From an uncultured Lactobacillus sp. (GTDB taxonomy: Bacteria > Bacillota > Bacilli > Lactobacillales > Lactobacillaceae), in NCBI RefSeq assembly GCF_910589175.1, contig NZ_CAJURR010000010.1, positions 4,582-68,581 of the forward strand: 64,000 bases of DNA. Direction: 5' to 3'. The notes below the pieces were generated by a model. The model saw only the letters and a program-made list of their open reading frames with translations, did not search any database and was not told the origin of the DNA. A program made the translations under genes and the position numbers. Shown in pieces: positions 39,433 through 47,391 of the stretch; the stretch's first letter is position 1; every line of letters starts with the position of its first letter.

Positions 39433-40341
39433 CTACTTTAATTGGGCTATATGCTTCTTAATGATATCAGCTGATTCTCTTAGCTTTTCATCTTCTTCAG
39501 CAGTTAACTCTAGTGGAATAACTTTTTCTACTCCATCTTTTCCAATAAGAGCTGGATATCCAATATATGTTTGTACTTCATCTAAATATACAGAAGTTGG
39601 TGCAAATAATCTGGCATCACTAAATACAGCTTGAATTAAGCGAACAGCACAGGTTGCAATCGCATATGAGGTGTATCCTTTCCCAAATGCTACTTTCATC
39701 GAATTTTTATTAGGTTGTGCACTTAATTTTTCTTCTTGTTCTTTTGTGAAGAGCTCTTTAGCCAACTTACCATTGACTGAGACAGTTGACCAAGCAGTAA
39801 ATTGAGATGCTCCATGTTCACCTAAAACAAATCCAGCTACATTTCTTGGATCTTCATTAAGTTCTTCTCCGACAATTCTTTGCATTCTAGCAGTATCTAA
39901 GAAAGTTCCAGTTCCAAAGACTTGTTTTCTTGATAAACCAGTAGTTTCTTGCAAAATAGTCGAAATTGCATCACATGGGTTTGAAATATTAATTAAGATG
40001 CCATTGAAGCCAGATTCTTTAATTTTAGCTCCTACTTCCTTAGCATTCTTAGCATTAATTTCAAATTCACCAAATCTATCACCCGTTTTAACTGTTGCAG
40101 CAATATTACCAAAGGAAGTTACAATAATATCAACATCCTTTAAATCGCTATAGTCGCCTAAAAAAACATTAACATGATAATCATTTCTAGCTAAAGTATC
40201 GCGTAAATCATTATATTCCGCCTCTGCTTTAGCTTGATTCTTATCTAATAAGTATAAATTATAAACAATTCCATGAGTAAATAAAGTAAAAGCGACCGTC
40301 GCACCAACATGTCCCATACCAATTACGGCTACATTTCTCAT
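39433..40341 (-). CDS. hicD: L-2-hydroxyisocaproate dehydrogenase (LDH/MDH family)
   Basis: An NAD-dependent 2-hydroxyacid dehydrogenase of 302 residues with the Rossmann loop GMGHVGATVA, NISNPCDAI, GTGTFLDTARMQR and the catalytic His in GEHGASQF. The GTGTFLDTARMQR segment, in place of the GTSLDTARFR of lactate dehydrogenases, points to L-HicDH, which reduces branched 2-oxo acids from amino acid breakdown. It lies downstream of an RpiR-family regulator on the same strand. Lactate dehydrogenase is the alternative reading. Confidence 0.88.
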   Translation of the reverse strand: MRNVAVIGMGHVGATVAFTLFTHGIVYNLYLLDKNQAKAEAEYNDLRDTLARNDYHVNVFLGDYSDLKDVDIIVTSFGNIAATVKTGDRFGEFEINAKNAKEVGAKIKESGFNGILINISNPCDAISTILQETTGLSRKQVFGTGTFLDTARMQRIVGEELNEDPRNVAGFVLGEHGASQFTAWSTVSVNGKLAKELFTKEQEEKLSAQPNKNSMKVAFGKGYTSYAIATCAVRLIQAVFSDARLFAPTSVYLDEVQTYIGYPALIGKDGVEKVIPLELTAEEDEKLRESADIIKKHIAQLK

Positions 40342-40412
40342 TGTAATTCCTACTTTCTATAAAAGTCTTACACCTTAAGGATAATCCATTTGAGGTAACT
40401 TTTAAATTTATT

Positions 40413-41252
40413 TTATATTTTTTGACTAGAAACTATTTTTTCATGTTGCTTAATTTTTTCAATTCGTTTCTCATTTCTTTTAATAAGCAATAAAAACAAG
40501 GCTTCAATAATTGTAAAAGCTGCTACACGAGAGAAAAAATACTGATTTTGTAAAACTGTTTGTCTTACCCCAGTCCTTAAATGATAATCACTATTTAACG
40601 CAATCGGAGAAGCTGGATTATTGGTAATACTGATAATTTTAATTTTATTCTTTTTAGCCAACTCAATTTCTTTTATTAGAGCTGCTGATTCTCCAGAATT
40701 TGAAATTACAATTAAGCAATCTTTATTGTTCAAATTCATTGTTTGGGCATCAGCTGTTTCAACATTTCCACCAGAAGCAAACGACAAAATACCAATTTGA
40801 TTAAATTTATAAACTGCATCGGCAGCTACGGGATATGTATCTCCTTCAGCACTAATTTGGACAATTCTACTTTTTTCAATCAGAGAAAGAATTTGCTCTA
40901 ATTGATCAGTTGGAATATGACCTAAGGTAGATTGAATTTCATTAATTTTATTTTTTTCAATTTGGGCTAAAGCAGCTTGTATATCATCCTTAGGTAGTTC
41001 TTTTAGTGACTTACTTTCCTTTTGCCCCATGCTTTGTGCAAGTAAAATTTTTAATTCATGAAAGCCTGATAAAGATAAGTTTCGACAAAATCTAGTTATA
41101 GATGCATCACTTACTTTTGCTTTTTTAGCTAATTGAGAAATTGTAATATTTATAACTTCAGCCGGATCTTCAAGAATCGTTCTTCCAATTTTTTGATCGG
41201 AAGCTGACATTTTATTCATTTGCGCATAAATTTTATCAATAATATTTTCCAA
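40413..41252 (-). CDS. MurR/RpiR-family regulator
   Basis: A 279-residue regulator with an N-terminal HTH_6 domain (ISQLAKKAKVSDASITRFCRNLSLSGFHELK region) and a SIS sugar-isomerase domain from about residue 110 (LIVISNSGESAALIKEIELAKK), which usually binds a phosphosugar. It is divergent from an RpiA-like/oxidoreductase pair and could control that pair, itself, and hicD. The shared intergenic region has several AAAATNATTTT repeats that could be its operators. Confidence 0.88.
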   Translation of the reverse strand: MENIIDKIYAQMNKMSASDQKIGRTILEDPAEVINITISQLAKKAKVSDASITRFCRNLSLSGFHELKILLAQSMGQKESKSLKELPKDDIQAALAQIEKNKINEIQSTLGHIPTDQLEQILSLIEKSRIVQISAEGDTYPVAADAVYKFNQIGILSFASGGNVETADAQTMNLNNKDCLIVISNSGESAALIKEIELAKKNKIKIISITNNPASPIALNSDYHLRTGVRQTVLQNQYFFSRVAAFTIIEALFLLLIKRNEKRIEKIKQHEKIVSSQKI

Positions 41253-41315
41253 AGATTTTCCCTCATTTCATAAAAATTATATCATGTCTATAAAATGATT
41301 TTCACACTTTTACAT

Positions 41316-41344
41316 TTGACGAAAATAATTTTTGAAAGTATCAT
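41316..41344 (+). promoter_or_regulatory. Promoter of the RpiA-like/oxidoreductase genes
   Basis: TTGACG (41316-41321), a 17-base spacer and TATCAT (41339-41344), about 60 bases before the RpiA-like start. One AAAATAATTTT repeat (41322-41332) lies in the spacer. Confidence 0.6.
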
Positions 41345-41405
41345 TGATTATGTAAATAATTTTCATAAAAACTATATCTATAAAAATAATTTACGGAGAA
41401 CTAAA

Positions 41406-42071
41406 ATGTCATTAATTAGTCAAAAAGCACTTAACAAGATAAAACCAAATATGAGTATTAGTTTGGGCGGCGGAAGTAATGTGCTTAATCTCGCAAAAGA
41501 TATATCTCAAGCACATATTTCTAATCTAAGGCTCTATTCTCCCTCTGAAATAACTCAAGCTGAATGTAAACAATTGGGATTAAAGGTACTACCTTTTAGT
41601 GAAAATTCACCTCACTTAGACCTAACCTTTGATGGATGTGATAGCATTGATAAAAGTTTCAATGCTCTAAAGAGCGGTGGTGGCATCCATATTTTTGAAA
41701 AGATAGCAGCTGAAAATACAGAAGAATATATTTTATTGCTTCCAGCAGAACGCTTTAGAGATGAACTATCCCCTATTATTCCGCTCTGTCTTGAGGTAGT
41801 CCCAGCTTGTCTTGAAAATGTAATAAAAACTATTCCTGAAAAATACGACTATAAAGTTCGTCTAGGTAAAGCAGTAGCATCCTTTGCGCGATCACCATTG
41901 GGTAATATCTTAATTGATATTTATCCTCAAAATTCTTGGCATAATATAAAAAAACTAAATAGTTTTCTACTAAAACAAAATGGTGTCGTAAGTAGTTCAT
42001 ATTTTGAAGGAATTGTTACCAGCATTATAACTGAAACTAAAAGTAAAGCAGTTGAAATAAAGAAAGGATAA
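41406..42071 (+). CDS. Ribose-5-phosphate isomerase A-like protein, divergent
   Basis: A 221-residue protein with the RpiA layout: phosphate loop SLGGGSNVLNLAKDI and DLTFDGCDSID...ALKSGGGIHIFEKIAAE, which keeps the two Asp, the Lys and the Glu seen in the active site of RpiA. The segment that normally supplies a second Lys (VDxSK) reads LLPAERF here, so activity on ribose-5-phosphate is uncertain. The start at 41406 has GGAGAA upstream; the longer frame has none. It is followed 5 bases later by an oxidoreductase gene and lies opposite an RpiR regulator. Confidence 0.75.
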   Translation: MSLISQKALNKIKPNMSISLGGGSNVLNLAKDISQAHISNLRLYSPSEITQAECKQLGLKVLPFSENSPHLDLTFDGCDSIDKSFNALKSGGGIHIFEKIAAENTEEYILLLPAERFRDELSPIIPLCLEVVPACLENVIKTIPEKYDYKVRLGKAVASFARSPLGNILIDIYPQNSWHNIKKLNSFLLKQNGVVSSSYFEGIVTSIITETKSKAVEIKKG

Positions 42072-42076
42072 TAATT

Positions 42077-43063
42077 ATGAAAAAATATAATTGGGGCATT
42101 ATTGGTACGGGATGGATTGCACATGAAATGGCAGATGCATTGCAAACTAGTAAAGGTGAAGTATACGCAGCAGCTAATCCAAATGAAGATGAATTAAAAA
42201 AATTTGCTGCTGAAAAAAAGGTAAAACATATTTTTACTAATCCTGACGAAATGATTAAGGATCCAAATATCCAAATTATTTATATTGCTACTCCACATAC
42301 ATTTCACTATGATTACATCAAAAAAGCTTTAAATGCTGGCAAACACGTACTATGTGAAAAAGCCATTACAGTGAATGCAGATCAATTTGATGAAGTAGAA
42401 AAACTTGCTAAGGAAAAGAATTTGATTCTGTCTGAGGGATTTACACTTTACCACATGCCTATTTACCAAAAAGTTAAAAATTTAATTGATAATGGTAAAT
42501 TAGGCAAAATTAAATTAGTCCAAGTAAACTTTGGGAGTCTTAAGGACTACGATCCAAGCAATCGATTTTTTAATAAATCTTTAGCTGGCGGTGCACTTCT
42601 AGATATTGGTGGCTACGCTACTGCTTTTGCAAGAATGTTTTTATCAAAACAAGCAGACAGCATTCTAACAACAGTAAAATTTTTTGAAACAGGTGTTGAT
42701 GAGCAATCGGGAATTATCCTAAAGAATACTCATGACGAAATGGCCGTTATGGCTCTTTCAATGCGAGCAAAACAGCCTAAACGAGGCGTGATTTCTGGAA
42801 CTAAAGGCTATATAGAAATATCTAATTATCCTCGAGCAACTGAAGCTCAGATTACTTATACTGCAAGCGCTCATGAAGAAAGTCATGAGACAATAAAAGC
42901 CGGTAAAACTTCTGAAGCACTTGAATATGAAATACACGACATGGAACGTTATATCGAACAAGGACATGATGACGGCGAACTAAGTGTTTCAAGAGATGTA
43001 GCGCATATCTTAACGAGTGTTCGTAACTCCTGGGGAATGAAATATCCATTTGATGAAAAATAA
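42077..43063 (+). CDS. Gfo/Idh/MocA-family oxidoreductase
   Basis: An NAD(P)-dependent sugar or polyol dehydrogenase of 328 residues. The N-terminal Rossmann fold shows WGIIGTGWIAHEMADAL, then IYIATPHTFHYDYIKKAL and the family catalytic Lys in HVLCEKAIT; the C-terminal domain is alpha/beta with GGALLDIGGY. The pairing with an RpiA-like protein suggests a small sugar or polyol catabolic pathway; the substrate is unknown. Confidence 0.88.
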   Translation: MKKYNWGIIGTGWIAHEMADALQTSKGEVYAAANPNEDELKKFAAEKKVKHIFTNPDEMIKDPNIQIIYIATPHTFHYDYIKKALNAGKHVLCEKAITVNADQFDEVEKLAKEKNLILSEGFTLYHMPIYQKVKNLIDNGKLGKIKLVQVNFGSLKDYDPSNRFFNKSLAGGALLDIGGYATAFARMFLSKQADSILTTVKFFETGVDEQSGIILKNTHDEMAVMALSMRAKQPKRGVISGTKGYIEISNYPRATEAQITYTASAHEESHETIKAGKTSEALEYEIHDMERYIEQGHDDGELSVSRDVAHILTSVRNSWGMKYPFDEK

Positions 43064-43076
43064 TTTTCTGTAAACT

Positions 43077-43121
43077 AAAAGACTAGAGATGATACAAAAA
43101 ATGCCCCATCTCTAGTCTTTT
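43077..43121 (+). terminator. Terminator after the oxidoreductase gene
   Basis: The stem AAAAGACTAGAGATG (43077-43091) with CATCTCTAGTCTTTT (43107-43121) and T-run. It also faces the end of the converging DUF898-like gene. Confidence 0.85.
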
Positions 43122-43124
43122 TTA

Positions 43125-43445
43125 TTAGCTAATAAAAATTGTATTTTTTGCCTTCCAATCACGAATTTTTATTCCTACCCAGAAGCCATAAATGCCGACT
43201 ATAATAATAGTTAAAAGTAGCCACTTGATCCAGTTACCAAATAGTCCAAAGGCACTTCCCGTAAATTTCATTCTATGCCCTTCAATTACAGTATGATTAA
43301 TTTCCCAACCATAGATCATACACACAGCCCAAGGATAGCAAATTCCTAATGTACAAACAGTTATAAGTGTTCCTAGTATATGCCAGCCAATAAAAGAGAT
43401 TAACCCTCCATCAAAAAAAGAATTACGTCCATGTCTAGTTTCCAT
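43125..43445 (-). CDS. DUF898-like small membrane protein
   Basis: A protein of about 106 residues with two or three hydrophobic segments and aromatic-rich stretches (FFDGGLISFIGWHILG; GICYPWAVCMIYGWEI; GHRMKFTGSAFGLFGNW), resembling half of YjgN/DUF898 proteins. I place the start at the ATG at 43445, since GGAAGAG lies just upstream. No function is established for the family. It is monocistronic, between a terminator and tRNA-Gln. Confidence 0.7.
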   Translation of the reverse strand: METRHGRNSFFDGGLISFIGWHILGTLITVCTLGICYPWAVCMIYGWEINHTVIEGHRMKFTGSAFGLFGNWIKWLLLTIIIVGIYGFWVGIKIRDWKAKNTIFIS

Positions 43446-43474
43446 TGTGATCTCTTCCAATCCAATTTTATGTA

Positions 43475-43501
43475 CAAAAAAAGCCAGGTAAAAACCTGGC
43501 T
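43475..43501 (-). terminator. Terminator after tRNA-Gln copy 2
   Basis: The stem AGCCAGGT/ACCTGGCT with an AAAA loop, followed by T residues on the minus strand, lies directly after the tRNA. Confidence 0.8.
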
Positions 43502-43507
43502 AATCTA

Positions 43508-43579
43508 TTGGGTTAGCTGGATTCGAACCAGCGCATGATGGTACCAAAAACCATTGCCTTACCACTTGGCTATAACCCA
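43508..43579 (-). tRNA. tRNA-Gln (anticodon TTG), copy 2
   Basis: Identical over 72 bases to the copy at 39135-39206, with the same anticodon loop TTTTGGT. It is monocistronic with its own terminator. Confidence 0.95.
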
Positions 43580-43715
43580 TCCTTCAAGCCTTTTACTTGT
43601 TGGCTCTATTTGAATGAACTTAATCACTCAACGATTAATATCATATTATAAATACGAAAGTCTGTCAACAAAATAATCCAAAAAATGTTTATTATTTTTG
43701 AAATTAATTAAAAAC

Positions 43716-43744
43716 AAAAAAGATCGCCAAAAGACGATCTTTTT
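43716..43744 (-). terminator. Terminator after apf2
   Basis: The stem AAAGATCG/CGATCTTT with A- and T-rich flanks lies 22 bases after the apf2 stop. Confidence 0.8.
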
Positions 43745-43765
43745 AATCATAATTCAGTTGATATT

Positions 43766-44713
43766 TTAGTACCAGCCGTTAGTTTGCCAGAACTTTTGAG
43801 CACCAGTCCATGAACCGTAACGTGATTTTACGTAGTTATCTGCTACACGTTCTTGGTTTTCTGCTGAGTAGTCTCCACCAAGGTATGATGCTGATAATTG
43901 GTACTTACCAATGTATTGACCATTTCTTGCTGAGTATGAACCACCTGATTCACGGCCTGCAATCCAAGCCTTAGCTGCTTCTTCAGAACCAGATGCGTTT
44001 GAAGTGTAGCTAGTAGTTGCTTGAGTTTGAGCAGGTTGTGCTACTTGAGTAGTTTGCTTTTGTGCTGGAGCATAGCTGTAAGTTCTTTGTTGTTGTACAG
44101 GTGCTGAGTAAGTACGTTGTACATTGTAGTTAGTCTTAGGAGCTTGTGCTTGTACAGCAGTTTGTTGGTTGTTTTGTGCGGAAGCTACTGGTGCTTGCTT
44201 AGTTTGGGCTTGTGCAGGTTGTGCTGAAGCTTGTTGTGAAGCTGCAGGAGTAGCTGGTTTTGCTTGTTGTACTTGAGCAGTTTCTTGCTTTTGTACTGGA
44301 GCTTGTACAGTAGTTTGTGGTTGTACTTGTTGTACAGGAGCTTGTGCTTGAGGAGCTACTGGAGTAGCAACTTGAGCAGTAGCAGCATTTCCACCTTCTA
44401 CAGTGTACTTAGCCATGATCCATTGGTTTGCACCAAGATCGTACCACTTGTTACCCATAGCATCGTAAGCAGTTCTTATAACTTTCCAAGTAGTACCATG
44501 TACTAATTCTTTACCAGTAAAGTTGGCATTTTCAACGCCATCCCAAACGGCAACAGTAGAGTTTGCATTGTTAATAGTTACAACATTAGTATCATTTTGA
44601 ACAATAGTAGCAGCTTGTGCGTCATTAGTATTTTGTGAATTTAAAGCTACCAAACCAGTTGCGGTAAGAGCAGCTGCTGCAAGTGACTTAGTTAAGATAG
44701 ATTGAAATTTCAA
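43766..44713 (-). CDS. apf2: Aggregation-promoting factor, copy 2
   Basis: A secreted surface protein of 315 residues. It has a signal peptide (AAALTATG...DAQAA, cleavage near residue 35), an N-terminal domain of about 70 residues with WKVIRTAYDAMGNKWYDLGANQWIMAKYT, a long Gln/Ala/Pro-rich linker (about 115-235), and the conserved Apf C-terminus (WIAGRESGGSYSARNGQY onward, ending NGWY). In the johnsonii/gasseri group these proteins are linked to aggregation, adhesion and cell shape. The Glu in GRESGGSY resembles the catalytic Glu of lysozyme-like folds; activity is inference. The start is TTG, 8 bases after AGGAAG. Confidence 0.9.
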   Translation of the reverse strand: MKFQSILTKSLAAAALTATGLVALNSQNTNDAQAATIVQNDTNVVTINNANSTVAVWDGVENANFTGKELVHGTTWKVIRTAYDAMGNKWYDLGANQWIMAKYTVEGGNAATAQVATPVAPQAQAPVQQVQPQTTVQAPVQKQETAQVQQAKPATPAASQQASAQPAQAQTKQAPVASAQNNQQTAVQAQAPKTNYNVQRTYSAPVQQQRTYSYAPAQKQTTQVAQPAQTQATTSYTSNASGSEEAAKAWIAGRESGGSYSARNGQYIGKYQLSASYLGGDYSAENQERVADNYVKSRYGSWTGAQKFWQTNGWY

Positions 44714-45073
44714 GAGAAATTCTTCCTTTCATATTTATCAGTCATTTAATTTACAAGTTACATAATACAGCCTCAAAATGTCAAAACCATGACATGAATG
44801 CTACCACATTATTAAATAAAAGTGCCTTATGTTACAGTTCATGTAATATTTGTAACTTAAACGCGCTTTCTTGTAACATTTCTATATAAAACTACTATTC
44901 CTTATGAATCAGCTACATTATGCCTTTCTTTCCCTTTAATGATTAGGAGGTGCTTAGACGGTTAAAAAAACAAAGTCCTTAATTATGAATTCAAAATTAA
45001 TTAAAGTTTTGACCTATTAGAAATAAGATAAAAACAAATCCATACATCACGTGACTTATGCCTATAAACGCAA
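44714..45073. promoter_or_regulatory. apf2 promoter region
   Basis: No gene is seen here. On the minus strand a TATTAT -10 candidate (44762-44767) sits in the context TTGAGNNTGTATTATRTAAC, which recurs before apf1. Further upstream, paired TGTTAC...TGTAAT elements (44830-44847, 6-base gap) also recur before apf1. The remainder is AT-rich without clear features. Confidence 0.5.
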
Positions 45074-45105
45074 AAAAAGAGATGTCAATTACGACATCTC
45101 TTTTT
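45074..45105 (-). terminator. Terminator after apf1
   Basis: The stem AAAAAGAGATGTC/GACATCTCTTTTT lies 19 bases after the apf1 stop. The two apf genes are therefore probably transcribed separately. Confidence 0.85.
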
Positions 45106-45123
45106 ATATTATATTCACTAATT

Positions 45124-45906
45124 TTAGTACCAGCCGTTTGCTTGCCAGAAACTTTGAGCGTTAGTCCATGAACCATAGCGTGATTTTACATAGTTATCTG
45201 CTACACGTTCTTGGTTTGCTGCTGAGTAATCTCCACCAAGGTATGATGCTGATAATTGGTATTTACCAATGTATTGACCATTTCTTGCTGAGTATGAACC
45301 GCCTGATTCACGGCCTGCAATCCAAGCTTTAGCTGCTGCTTCAGAACCAGATACATTTGAAGTGTAACTTGATTGAGATTGTGCAGGTTGTGCTTGTTGA
45401 GTACTTTGAGCAGGTTGAGTACTTTGTACTGAAGAGTAAGTACCTACAGAAGTCTTAGGTGCTGAGTATGAACCTTGAGTAGTTTGAGTTTGAGCAGCAG
45501 TATTGTATGAACTTGCTTGTGAAGTAAACAATTCTGAAGGAATGTTAGGATCAACAGTATCTTTTCCTAAGCGAGTGTACTTAGCCATTACCCATTGGTT
45601 TGCACCAAGATCATACCACTTGTTACCAGCATCATCATATGCAGCTCTGATAACTTTCCAAGCAGTTGCATGTGGTAAGTATTGACCAGTCATTTGCTTG
45701 TTAGGACCGTATGAATTCCAAACAGCAATGCTCTTGTGTGGAAGATAGTTAATTGTAACAACTTTTTCTTGTTGGCCAACAGTAACTTCTGCAGCCTTTA
45801 CAGTATTTTGAGTGTTATTTACAATTGCAGCACCTGCTAAAGTAAGGGCAGCAGCTGCGGCAGTTTTAGTTAAAGTAGATTTCAAATTTTTATTAAGCAT
45901 ATCCAA
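45124..45906 (-). CDS. apf1: Aggregation-promoting factor, copy 1
   Basis: A paralogue of the downstream gene, 260 residues. It has the same signal peptide type, the same N-terminal domain (WKVIRAAYDDAGNKWYDLGANQWVMAKYT region), a shorter Ser/Thr/Gln-rich linker and a nearly identical Apf C-terminal domain of about 75 residues. The tandem arrangement is typical of L. johnsonii and L. gasseri. The start is probably TTG at 45906, about 11 bases after AGGAG; an ATG two codons later is possible but further from the ribosome binding site. Confidence 0.9.
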   Translation of the reverse strand: MDMLNKNLKSTLTKTAAAAALTLAGAAIVNNTQNTVKAAEVTVGQQEKVVTINYLPHKSIAVWNSYGPNKQMTGQYLPHATAWKVIRAAYDDAGNKWYDLGANQWVMAKYTRLGKDTVDPNIPSELFTSQASSYNTAAQTQTTQGSYSAPKTSVGTYSSVQSTQPAQSTQQAQPAQSQSSYTSNVSGSEAAAKAWIAGRESGGSYSARNGQYIGKYQLSASYLGGDYSAANQERVADNYVKSRYGSWTNAQSFWQANGWY

Positions 45907-45972
45907 AATTAAATTCTCTCCTTGATAAATTCGATTTGAATCATTATTTCGTCATTTCTTTTTACAGGTTAT

Positions 45973-46047
45973 ATAATACATGCTCAATATTGCAGAATAG
46001 TTCCTAGAAAATTAAGGATATATTTCATCTTGTTACATTCCTGTAAT
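45973..46047 (-). promoter_or_regulatory. apf1 promoter with WalR-like box
   Basis: A TATTAT -10 candidate (45973-45978) lies in the same context as before apf2. About 53 bases upstream, TGTTAC-N5-TGTAAT (46031-46047) matches the TGTWAH-N5-TGTWAH consensus bound by the essential WalR response regulator, which controls wall hydrolases in Firmicutes. The regulatory link is inference. Confidence 0.5.
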
Positions 46048-46099
46048 ATTTCTGCCTTAAGTTACAATAATGTAACGATGTAATCTTTCTGTAGCAAAA

Positions 46100-46140
46100 C
46101 AAAGAAGAGAGAGTCAGTTTCCTTAACTCTCTCTTCTTTT
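46100..46140 (-). terminator. Terminator overlapping the end of the CmpB-like gene
   Basis: The stem AAAGAAGAGAGAGT/ACTCTCTCTTCTTT has its 5' arm (minus strand) within the last codons of the gene, with the stop codon (46123-46125) in the loop. Confidence 0.75.
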
Positions 46141-46842
46141 CTTTATCCCTCTATTCTTAAATTGGTTAAATTTCTTTGTATCAGTAAACTTTAACTGCGG
46201 AAAGCTTGTAAGGAATCGTTTCTGATTCCAAGATAATGTTCCCATTAATTTATCAAAAGCCTGATTTAATTTGGTCTCATCTAATTTTATACGAGTATTT
46301 AAACGCTCATTCCAACTTTTAGTACTCATATGTAGTTTCTCTACACTAAAGATAGTAAGGATAAAGTCAGTTCCCATCACAATTACTATTATTAAAGCAA
46401 GATAGCCATGCGTTTTTACTTCTTCCCAAGTAATTAACTTTTGAATAAATGGCTGAATAACTTTTACAAGAAAGACTACCCCTATCCCCCAAAATAAAGA
46501 AATAATTGGTGCAACCCGGCCTTGAATATTTCCCCAGAGATGAGAATAGTCCCATAACTTCATATGGAAAACATATTGTAAAAATACACTAGCGAAATAC
46601 TCAAAAATTGTCGCTACTATTACACCGACTACATACAATAGGAAAAGATTATTTTGAATGCGATACGTACAGATTAAAATCGTTGTTACTGCAAAACCAT
46701 ATACGGGGCAATAAGGACCAAACAAAAATCCCCGATAATCATAATGATGATCCTTAATCGAACAATAGATTGTTTCCCAAATCCAGCCAATTACAGAATA
46801 TGTAAAAAATAGAACAATAATTTCAGAAAAAGTAAATGGCAT
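46123..46842 (-). CDS. CmpB-like putative ABC transporter permease (membrane protein)
   Basis: A membrane protein of about 239 residues with five or six hydrophobic segments. The family stretches GWIWETIYCSIKDHHYDYRGFLFGPYCPVYGF and LWDYSHLWGNIQGRVAPIISLFWG-type sequences (named here by their opening GWIWETIY and LWDYS) are characteristic of the CmpB-like group; despite the name no ATPase partner is nearby. The C-terminal 70 residues are basic and cytoplasmic. I prefer the ATG at 46842, since GAGGT precedes it. Function unknown. Confidence 0.75.
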   Translation of the reverse strand: MPFTFSEIIVLFFTYSVIGWIWETIYCSIKDHHYDYRGFLFGPYCPVYGFAVTTILICTYRIQNNLFLLYVVGVIVATIFEYFASVFLQYVFHMKLWDYSHLWGNIQGRVAPIISLFWGIGVVFLVKVIQPFIQKLITWEEVKTHGYLALIIVIVMGTDFILTIFSVEKLHMSTKSWNERLNTRIKLDETKLNQAFDKLMGTLSWNQKRFLTSFPQLKFTDTKKFNQFKNRGIKKRRES

Positions 46843-46986
46843 TTTTAGTACCTCATACATAATTTTTAGACTCTTCTATATTAAAGATATCATTATTTAA
46901 TCAAAATAAGACTTATAGACACTTCTGGAAAAATTAAGCAAAAAGCGTAAAAATATTCTTATCTGTAATTGAAAGGTACATATATA

Positions 46987-47391
46987 ATGAAGAAACTTAA
47001 TAAAACAGCTAGTAAATATGCTAATATTCTACGTTTTTTTACCATAATTGCTTTAGGAATTTTAGGGACTTTAATGCTTATCCTGATGTTTAGTCAATTA
47101 TTTGCGATAGGTCGTATTATGATTAGCAATAATTTAATTAACATACCGATGAAAGTTTTAGATGAAATCGTCACTTTCTTCTTATTTTTTGAATTTTCGG
47201 CTATGATTGTGGCAGCCTTAAAGCATATGGGTCATACAAGCCTGAACTTTTTAATGAGTCTAGGAATTACAGCACTTTTAAGAAATTTAATTACTGCGCA
47301 TGGTGAACCAATGCAAATTTTAATTCATGCAGTAGCAATCCTATTACTAATTATTGGAGTAGTAATTTTGAACAAACATATCAAATTATAG
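46987..47391 (+). CDS. PsiE-family membrane protein
   Basis: A 134-residue protein with four hydrophobic segments and the pattern of phosphate-starvation-inducible PsiE proteins (VLDEIVTFFLFFEFSAMIVAALKH; ITALLRNLITAHG). The ATG at 46987 follows GAAAGGT; the longer TTG frame is less likely. It is divergent from the CmpB-like gene and its stop overlaps the converging acetyltransferase gene by 6 bases, with no terminator between. Function unknown. Confidence 0.8.
   Translation: MKKLNKTASKYANILRFFTIIALGILGTLMLILMFSQLFAIGRIMISNNLINIPMKVLDEIVTFFLFFEFSAMIVAALKHMGHTSLNFLMSLGITALLRNLITAHGEPMQILIHAVAILLLIIGVVILNKHIKL

Noticed and set aside
40413-42071. Ribose catabolism operon
   Set aside because: An RpiR-type regulator and RpiA-like protein are present, but there is no ribokinase or ribose transporter, and the RpiA-like active site is altered.
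43990-44400. Repetitive Gln/Ala/Pro-coding DNA that looks like short tandem repeats
   Set aside because: It is the low-complexity linker of the apf2 product; there are no regularly spaced identical repeats and spacers, so it is not a CRISPR array.
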